A stretch of DNA of 11,207 nucleotides. It comes from Candidatus Margulisiibacteriota bacterium (GTDB lineage: Bacteria > Margulisbacteria > WOR-1 > O2-12-FULL-45-9). Position numbers and translations under genes: made by a program. Shown piece after piece: positions 1-4,008 of the stretch (within the stretch, counting starts at the first letter, position 1; each line of letters begins with the position of its first letter). The notes beneath the pieces were generated by a model that saw only the letters and a list, made by a program, of their open reading frames with translations, had not been told where the DNA came from and ran no database searches. The stretch covers positions 1-11,207 of the forward strand of contig JAHIZU010000160.1 of assembly GCA_018814265.1 (NCBI GenBank), written 5' to 3'.

Positions 1-53
1 CGCTTCCGTCCGACGCTTCTTGCTTCGCTTCCGCCCGACGCGCATCGCTCCTC
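1..53 (-). repeat. GC-rich direct repeats downstream of the four-helix-bundle gene
   Basis: Positions 23-53 match positions 468-498 without gaps at 26 of 31 bases, in the same orientation. Positions 1-16 (CGCTTCCGTCCGACGC) are identical to 471-486, and 26-41 is a one-mismatch copy of the same 16-mer. On the minus strand the copy begins at the last two bases of the four-helix-bundle stop codon, so repeat units bracket that gene. The array may continue beyond the left edge of the window. Confidence 0.8.
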
Positions 54-501
54 AACGCCTATACTTCGAGTAACTCCGCCAGGAATGTGACAAATTAAAA
101 AGCTGCCTGCTTATCTTGTCATATAGATCTATTAGTTTAATGAGAGCAGCCGAGTTGGCTGTTGAGGCGTATAGATCCTTGACTTGAGTTAAAGAAACGA
201 TCGTCTCATTTGATTCAGCGTGAGCATCATCAATATATTTCTGAAATCCCCTGGCCTGATGCCGTTTAGAATGTCCTTCAGCGATCAGCCTGGGGATCGC
301 CTTGCAGGAACGCCTTAATTGATCGGCCAGATCGAATCTTTCTTCTTTTGGCAAAAGCGGCAGGATATGTTTGAAAATGGTTAGCATAGCTTTGTAACTG
401 TTTTGATAAACATCCAAGTCCCCGTATCCTCTGATGACGCCCGACGCCTTTCGCCTAACGATTCGCTCTTCGCTTCCGTCCGACGCATAACGCTCTTCCA
501 T
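52..501 (-). CDS. Four-helix-bundle protein (S23/IVP family)
   Basis: This 149-residue protein resembles the four-helix-bundle family first described from 23S rRNA intervening sequences, which shares its fold with the Avd accessory protein of diversity-generating retroelements. Family signatures I can see are YGDLDVYQNSYK near residues 26-37, LADQLRRSCKAIPRLIAEG near 58-76, the RGFQKYIDDAHAESNE helix near 84-99, and a C-terminal helix with LIDLYDKISRQLFNL. Biochemical function is not established; members are thought to oligomerise and bind nucleic acid. The ATG at 501 is supported by a GGAGG about 8 bases upstream. Family members normally begin close to the YGDLDVYQ segment, so residues 2-25 are an extra, charged leader encoded by repeat DNA. 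The gene starts three bases after the ORF6N stop codon, which implies co-transcription and probably coupled translation. I see no reverse transcriptase or template repeat that would make it a retroelement Avd. Confidence 0.85.
   Translation of the reverse strand: MEERYASDGSEERIVRRKASGVIRGYGDLDVYQNSYKAMLTIFKHILPLLPKEERFDLADQLRRSCKAIPRLIAEGHSKRHQARGFQKYIDDAHAESNETIVSLTQVKDLYASTANSAALIKLIDLYDKISRQLFNLSHSWRSYSKYRR
468..498 (-). repeat. Upstream copy of the bracketing direct repeat, inside the 5' coding end
   Basis: This is the partner of the copy at 23-53 (26 of 31 identical, gapless). It encodes residues 2-11 plus one base of the four-helix-bundle protein. Translated in the corresponding frame, the downstream copy gives nearly the same peptide (EERCASGGSE against EERYASDGSE). 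Further GCG-rich, degenerate units continue through about 437-467, so the whole extra leader of the protein looks repeat-derived. Confidence 0.75.
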
Positions 502-504
502 TGC

Positions 505-1026
505 TCAATCCTCCTTTTTAGTAATAAAGCCGATATTAGTTTTTGGTTTTGCTTCGGTCGCGATCATTTTTTCAATTGCTTTGATGATCAGTCCGATCTC
601 AGTATCGTGCCGGTCGACCTTGTGTTTGAGCTCTTTAAATAAATAGGTGAGGTCTTTGTTTGTGGCGAGGACCGTCCTTAGCTTAACAAAGGTGCGCATT
701 ATCTGAATGTTCACTTCCGCAGCTTTCTCGCTGTGCAAGACGGATGAAAGCATGGCTAACCCTTGCTCGGTGAAAGCGTAGGGTTGATACCTGCGGCCAC
801 CTCGTTTTGAGGTTCCATTTTGGAACCTCATGTTATCGTGTTCCTGCTGGGTAAGTTGGAACATAAAATCAGCTGGAAACCGCTTTGGATTCCTTGAAAC
901 AGCCTTGTTTAGATTTTTTGTTCTGACCCCATATAGTTTTGCTAGATCACTATCAATCATTACTTTTTGACCTCTGATGAAATAAATCTTGTTCTCTATT
1001 CTCTCAATCGGCATCAACTTGTTCAT
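505..1026 (-). CDS. ORF6N (KilA-N-like) DNA-binding domain protein
   Basis: This is a 173-residue protein with an N-terminal ORF6N domain (residues about 8-95), a DNA-binding module common in phage antirepressors and in chromosomal genes of many bacteria. Hallmarks are VMIDSDLAKLYGVRTKNLNKAV (22-43, ending in the predicted DNA-contact helix), RFPADFMFQLT (49-59), GGRRYQPYAFTEQGLAMLSSVL (76-97) and the AAEVNIQIMRTFVKLR helix (102-117). Residues 110-160 look like a charged coiled coil, probably for oligomerisation, followed by a Lys-rich tail. I chose the ATG at 1026: GGAG at 1032-1035 lies five bases upstream of it. A TTG at 1039-1041 would add five residues but would place that site inside the gene. 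Residues 67-72 (RFQNGT) are encoded by a palindrome matching two palindromes in this gene's own upstream region, so autoregulation is likely. It is probably a transcriptional regulator; the target is unknown beyond that inference. Confidence 0.85.
   Translation of the reverse strand: MNKLMPIERIENKIYFIRGQKVMIDSDLAKLYGVRTKNLNKAVSRNPKRFPADFMFQLTQQEHDNMRFQNGTSKRGGRRYQPYAFTEQGLAMLSSVLHSEKAAEVNIQIMRTFVKLRTVLATNKDLTYLFKELKHKVDRHDTEIGLIIKAIEKMIATEAKPKTNIGFITKKED
808..830. repeat. Coding-embedded palindrome (P3) of the AGGTNNCAAAWTGNNACCT family
   Basis: Perfect 10-bp arms TGAGGTTCCA (808-817) and TGGAACCTCA (821-830) surround three T. It encodes RFQNGT at residues 67-72 of the ORF6N protein. The layout matches the two palindromes at 1056 and 1086, with the variable dinucleotide being TC/GA. 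It could be an internal operator of the gene or a substrate for recombination with the upstream copies. Confidence 0.8.
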
Positions 1027-1031
1027 TTTTT

Positions 1032-1037
1032 CTCCTT
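1032..1037 (-). promoter_or_regulatory. Ribosome binding site deciding the ORF6N start
   Basis: AAGGAG read on the minus strand, with five A before the ATG at 1026. It favours that ATG over the TTG at 1039-1041. Confidence 0.6.
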
Positions 1038-1044
1038 TCAATAT

Positions 1045-1073
1045 GTATTAGCTTTAAGGTCACAAATTGTGAC
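1045..1073 (-). promoter_or_regulatory. Putative promoter of the ORF6N/four-helix-bundle pair
   Basis: On the minus strand, GTCACA (1068-1073) and TAATAC (1045-1050) are spaced by 17 bases, each a 4-5 of 6 match to the sigma-70 consensus. The implied transcript would begin just ahead of the ribosome binding site. The palindrome at 1056-1076 covers the -35 element and most of the spacer, the usual position of a repressor operator. A second reading, with TTGGCA inside the palindrome at 1086-1102 as the -35 element, is also possible; either way the palindromes sit on the promoter. Confidence 0.35.
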
Positions 1074-1076
1074 CTT
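1056..1076. promoter_or_regulatory. Perfect palindrome P1, likely operator of the ORF6N gene
   Basis: Arms AAGGTCACAA and TTGTGACCTT surround a single A, a perfect 10+1+10 palindrome. Its centre (1066) is 40 bp upstream of the ORF6N ATG and 28 bp from the centre of the next palindrome. Read as minus-strand codons its core would give R-S-Q-F-V-T, the same pattern as the RFQNGT encoded at the matching site in the gene. Confidence 0.7.
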
Positions 1077-1085
1077 GAACGAACC

Positions 1086-1102
1086 GGTGCCAATTTGGCA
1101 CC
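1086..1102. promoter_or_regulatory. Perfect palindrome P2, likely second operator
   Basis: Arms GGTGCCAA and TTGGCACC surround a single T. On the minus strand it fits the AGGTNNCAAAWTGNNACC frame with GC/GC at the variable positions, and its codons would read R-C-Q-I-G-T. Its centre (1094) is 68 bp upstream of the ORF6N start codon. Confidence 0.7.
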
Positions 1103-1163
1103 TTAAAAGTATTACAGCAATCTTATTGCCACTATTAACTAACAAAACGCTCGCTTCGCTCGC

Positions 1164-1264
1164 TACAACTTACAACTAACAACTTATATTGATTTTTATT
1201 ATAATAATAGGGAATTAGATATAAGTTGTAGGCCCGAAGGGCCGTGTTGTTTGTTGTAAGTAGT
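1164..1264. repeat. AT-rich imperfect inverted repeat in the divergent intergenic region
   Basis: The left arm at 1164-1189 is built from ACAACT/TAACAAC words; the right arm at 1219-1264 is built from the complementary words. The inner stem is an exact 11-bp match (1179-1189 with 1219-1229); the outer part (about 1165-1183 with 1244-1262) pairs with a few mismatches. A GC-rich mini-hairpin at 1231-1243 interrupts the right arm. The gap 1042-1353 has no convincing gene: it holds palindromes P1 and P2, this element, and the holB promoter. Low-complexity elements of this style recur in uncultivated-bacterium genomes, from memory. Confidence 0.5.
1231..1243. repeat. GGCCC-GAA-GGGCC hairpin
   Basis: A perfect 5-bp GC stem with a GAA loop lies between the two parts of the larger inverted repeat. 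No uniform T run follows on either strand, so I do not call it a terminator. Confidence 0.45.
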
Positions 1265-1337
1265 TAGTTAATAGGTGTCGAGATCACGACAGGATGGAGT
1301 AGGGGATATTCCGCTCCTTTTTCCAGCCTCAAAATCA

Positions 1338-1346
1338 TGCTATAAT
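1338..1346 (+). promoter_or_regulatory. Extended -10 promoter of the holB operon
   Basis: TGCTATAAT is a perfect extended -10 element; no good -35 is visible 16-18 bases upstream, which is common for extended -10 promoters. Transcription would start around 1352-1354, at the holB ATG itself, and no Shine-Dalgarno sequence precedes that ATG. The operon's first message may therefore be leaderless. Confidence 0.5.
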
Positions 1347-1353
1347 TATCCAA

Positions 1354-2055
1354 ATGTCGCGGGTGAAAAAAATCCTCAATGGGATCGCGAAATGCGATCG
1401 CGTAGTAGGGGCTTATTTGTTCGTTGGGCCGCCTGGAGTTGGCAAAAAACAAGCAGCGCAGGACTTTGTGGCGTCGCTTAAGTGCCAAAAGCAGGATGTG
1501 TTCAATGTCGCGCCTACCGGCAAGAGCTTGAAGATAGACGAGATCAGAGAACTGCAAAAGTGGGTGCGATTTGGCCCCTCGATCAGTCCTTATCTGGTGG
1601 TCATTGTTGAGCAAGCAGATACTTTAACTGATCAAGCGGCCGCGGCTTTTCTGAAGACCTTGGAAGAGCCGGCAGCGGGTGTGGTTTTTGTGCTGCTGGC
1701 AGAGCGCGAAGATAAGCTTCCAGCAACAATCTTATCGCGTTGCCAGAAAATAGTTTTTGCCGAGCTAGCCATTCCGTGGCAGGCTGATCCTGGCCTGGAT
1801 ACTTTTTATAGCGGCTTAAGGGATATTAAAGGCAAAGGGGTAGAGGCAGCGTTGAGTTTTGCGATCAGATTAGGCACGGAAAAAGACAGGATCGAAGACC
1901 TGCTTTACGAGTTAGCCAGCTTTGTGCGCTATGACCTGCTTGACGCCAAGGCGGCCAGGATAATCCTTGATACTGTGCGCTACATCAAGCGCCGGGCAAA
2001 TTTAAAATTGGCTTTGGATGTTATGTGTTTAAAATTAGGTGGGGAAAATGTCTGA
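1354..2055 (+). CDS. holB: DNA polymerase III delta prime subunit
   Basis: This is the clamp-loader subunit that helps load the beta sliding clamp at replication forks. The AAA+ fold is recognisable: AYLFVGPPGVGKK (20-32) is the P-loop, with Lys rather than Ser/Thr after the Walker lysine, consistent with the poor or absent ATPase of delta prime. VVIVEQAD (82-89) is the Walker-B region, AAAFLKTLEEP (96-106) the following conserved helix, and LSRC (127-130) the SRC motif carrying the arginine finger. The zinc-binding cysteines of DnaX are absent, which argues against dnaX. At 233 residues it is about 100 shorter than E. coli HolB, so the C-terminal collar domain is reduced. No in-frame start lies closely upstream and the N-terminus fits the family, so the ATG at 1354 is preferred. 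The last codons overlap ricT, as in the holB-ricT cluster of Bacillus. Confidence 0.88.
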   Translation: MSRVKKILNGIAKCDRVVGAYLFVGPPGVGKKQAAQDFVASLKCQKQDVFNVAPTGKSLKIDEIRELQKWVRFGPSISPYLVVIVEQADTLTDQAAAAFLKTLEEPAAGVVFVLLAEREDKLPATILSRCQKIVFAELAIPWQADPGLDTFYSGLRDIKGKGVEAALSFAIRLGTEKDRIEDLLYELASFVRYDLLDAKAARIILDTVRYIKRRANLKLALDVMCLKLGGENV

Positions 2056-2725
2056 AAAAGATGCAACAGATAAACATCAGTTAGCGATCAAGCTCAGGAA
2101 ATTCAACCGGATCTGTCCTATTGCCGGTTATAAAGAGGGATCGATCCGGGTTGGTTCGCCGGTAATTGTCCAAACCGATCGGGGGATCGAATGCGGGGAG
2201 ATCGTGTCCTATCCGCTGGGGCTGCCCAAAGCCTTGTCCCGCGACGTCAAACTAAAAAAAGTCGTTCGTTACGCCACCGCCCAGGACCAAGCTAAGATCG
2301 AAACCCTGCCGGAGATGGAAACCAAGGCCCAACAAATGGCTGCAGAAAAAATTCGCGAGCATGAGCTGCAGATCAAGATCATTAGCGTTGAATACCTGTT
2401 TGATACCGGCCGGGCGACTGTCTACTACAAGGTCCACGAAGGCAAAAAGATCAATAACCTGCGCGACCTGACCAGGGACCTGTCGAATAGTTTAGCCGCC
2501 CGGGTTAATTTGCGCCAGCTCTCTCCGCGGGATGAAGCCCGGATCCTGAGCGGATTGGGGACCTGTGGCAGAAAGTTATGTTGCTCAAACTGGCTGGAAA
2601 AACCCAGACATGTTACGGTCAGGATGGTCAAGGATCAGGGTTTGCAGATCTCGCCGTCCAAAACCTCGGGCATCTGCGGCCGGCTGATGTGCTGCCTGGA
2701 ATACGAACACGAAAAAAAACAATAG
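2048..2725 (+). CDS. ricT: PSP1-domain protein, RicT/YaaT family
   Basis: This 225-residue protein belongs to the PSP1 family, named stage 0 sporulation protein in Bacilli, where RicT joins RicA and RicF in a complex that binds [4Fe-4S] clusters and acts with RNase Y in mRNA maturation. The diagnostic cysteines are present: GTCGRKLCC (171-179; C173, C178, C179) and GICGRLMCC (208-216; C210, C215, C216). The preceding DLTRDLSNSLAARVNLRQLSPRDEA stretch is also typical. Nothing suggests sporulation, so an RNA-processing or regulatory role is more plausible here. I chose the ATG at 2048, preceded by a GGTGGGG purine run; a GTG at 2039 would add three residues. The start overlaps the holB end by 8 bases, which implies translational coupling. 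Confidence 0.88.
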   Translation: MSEKDATDKHQLAIKLRKFNRICPIAGYKEGSIRVGSPVIVQTDRGIECGEIVSYPLGLPKALSRDVKLKKVVRYATAQDQAKIETLPEMETKAQQMAAEKIREHELQIKIISVEYLFDTGRATVYYKVHEGKKINNLRDLTRDLSNSLAARVNLRQLSPRDEARILSGLGTCGRKLCCSNWLEKPRHVTVRMVKDQGLQISPSKTSGICGRLMCCLEYEHEKKQ

Positions 2726-2726
2726 T

Positions 2727-2734
2727 AAGGAGGG
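2727..2734 (+). promoter_or_regulatory. Strong Shine-Dalgarno of rpsU
   Basis: AAGGAGGG lies 6 bases before the rpsU ATG and is the best ribosome binding site in the operon. rpsU is also the only operon gene other than the lipoprotein that does not overlap the gene before it, so it probably recruits ribosomes independently. Confidence 0.7.
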
Positions 2735-2740
2735 AAAATT

Positions 2741-2935
2741 ATGCCAAGGATAGAAATCAGAAAAGGTGAGGGACTGGAAAAGGCGCTGCGCAAGTTCAAG
2801 ATGAAACTCCGTCAGGAAGGAGTCCTGGATGAGGTTAAGAAGCGCGAATTCTATGAAAAGCCTTCCCAGCGAAAACGCAAACAAGCGGAAGCAGCTGTTC
2901 GACGGGAGAAAAAACGAGTCAGAGATTCTGAATGA
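2741..2935 (+). CDS. rpsU: 30S ribosomal protein S21
   Basis: This 64-residue, very basic protein matches bS21, which sits near the 3' end of 16S rRNA beside the anti-Shine-Dalgarno and assists initiation. Family features are an N-terminal strand (PRIEIRKGE), then EKALRKFKMKLRQEGVLDEVKKREFYEKPSQRKRKQ with the conserved REFYEKPSxRRK-type motif near residues 35-47, and a Lys/Arg-rich C-terminal helix. Length is normal. Its stop codon overlaps the start of the next gene (ATGA), tying expression of a membrane permease to a ribosomal protein. Confidence 0.93.
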   Translation: MPRIEIRKGEGLEKALRKFKMKLRQEGVLDEVKKREFYEKPSQRKRKQAEAAVRREKKRVRDSE

Positions 2936-4008
2936 AAGTAATTGACCGTTACGTTTTCATGGAGATGCTCGGGCCGTTCATGATCGGCGTGATCGGCTTT
3001 GTGCTGGTCCTGGCGGTTGATCTGCTGTTTACCATGGCGGACCTGATCATCAACAAAGGGATACCGCTTTGGGCCGTGCTAAAACTTTTGCTCTATAAGC
3101 TGCCGGCGATCATGGTGTTGACCTTTCCGGTCTCAACGCTCTTTGCTACAGCTATGGCCCTGGGCCGGCTGTCCAAGGATAATGAGATCATCGCCCTGCG
3201 CACCTCCGGCATAACCCTTTTTCGGATCTCCGTGCCGATAGTGATCATCGGCGTAGTTGTCAGCCTGGCTTCTTATATTACCAATGAAAAGATAGTGCCG
3301 CATGCCAATTTCGTTTCCTCCAACATCATCAGGCAGATCATTTATAAACGGCCGCTGCCGGAGGTGAAAGAGAACGTTTTCTTTAAAGACGCCCGTGACC
3401 GCTACTATTACGCCCGCCGTGTTGATATGAAAACTAAGACCATGGACAATATCATGGTTTATGAAATAACTGATGAGCGTTTTCCGCGGGTTATCCTGGC
3501 TGATCGGGCGACTTTTCAAGGCAGGATCTGGGATCTTGAGAAAGGCATTATCCATAAATATGACGAAAAAGGTTATCTAAAATACGAAGCAGCTTTTGCC
3601 AATATGCAGCTGAATGTCTCAGAGGATGTCTTAAGCTTCAGCGAACAAAAGACTTCGCAGAACATGAACAGTTTTGAATTAAAAAGCATGATCAACACCC
3701 TGAGCAAAGGCGGGGTCAATACCCACGCCTTTCAGACCGAGCTTTATATGAAATATTCCATCCCGCTGACCTGTTTTGTTTTTGCTTTGATCGGCATTCC
3801 TTTTTCTTTGCCCTCGCCGCGCACGGGCCGGACCTGGGGCATGGTCATGACGATCGTCTTTATGTTTACTTTCTATGTTTTTGCCTCAGTTTTCCGCTCA
3901 CTGGGCACGGGAGGCATCCTGCCTCCGCTGGTAGCGGCTTTTACGCCGCAGGTCTCCTTTACAATTCTCGGCGGGCTATTGCTTTTCCGCGAAGGCTCAT
4001 TTAAATAA
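2932..4008 (+). CDS. lptF/lptG: LptF/LptG-family LPS-export permease
   Basis: This 358-residue inner-membrane protein belongs to the YjgP/YjgQ family. Together with the LptB ATPase, LptF and LptG form the ABC transporter that extracts LPS from the inner membrane and passes it to LptC/LptA. The topology fits: membrane segments near 14-36, 48-73 and 99-117, a periplasmic beta-rich domain near 120-265, then segments near 274-293, 302-324 and 330-352. The motif GRLSKDNEIIALRTSGITLFRI (78-99) after TM2, and ELYMKYSIPLTCFVFALIGIPFSL (270-293) at TM4, are characteristic. F and G paralogues cannot be separated by eye. Only one permease gene is present here, so a partner must be elsewhere or the protein pairs with itself. 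Start and stop codons overlap both neighbours (ATGA with rpsU, TAATG with the TPR gene). Confidence 0.88.
   Translation: MKVIDRYVFMEMLGPFMIGVIGFVLVLAVDLLFTMADLIINKGIPLWAVLKLLLYKLPAIMVLTFPVSTLFATAMALGRLSKDNEIIALRTSGITLFRISVPIVIIGVVVSLASYITNEKIVPHANFVSSNIIRQIIYKRPLPEVKENVFFKDARDRYYYARRVDMKTKTMDNIMVYEITDERFPRVILADRATFQGRIWDLEKGIIHKYDEKGYLKYEAAFANMQLNVSEDVLSFSEQKTSQNMNSFELKSMINTLSKGGVNTHAFQTELYMKYSIPLTCFVFALIGIPFSLPSPRTGRTWGMVMTIVFMFTFYVFASVFRSLGTGGILPPLVAAFTPQVSFTILGGLLLFREGSFK

Noticed and set aside
1..501. CRISPR array or diversity-generating retroelement
   Set aside because: The repeats are few, degenerate and bracket a gene rather than regular spacers; there is no reverse transcriptase, template repeat or variable-repeat pair, only an Avd-fold family protein.
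52..1026. Toxin-antitoxin pair
   Set aside because: Two small coupled genes with operator-like palindromes invite the idea, but neither protein has toxin motifs and both families are known in other settings.
967..1179. Plus-strand open frame across the palindromes (peptide containing ALRSQIVTLNEPVPIWHLKS)
   Set aside because: It overlaps the ORF6N start region antisense, has no ribosome binding site, and its family-like peptide arises because the palindromes read similarly on both strands.
1231..1243. Rho-independent terminator at the GGCCC-GAA-GGGCC hairpin
   Set aside because: The stem is only 5 bp, no T run follows on either strand, and no gene ends nearby.
1264..1614. Minus-strand open frame of 116 codons
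   Set aside because: It lies antisense to holB and its promoter, with no recognisable domain; holB has clear AAA+ motifs in the other strand.
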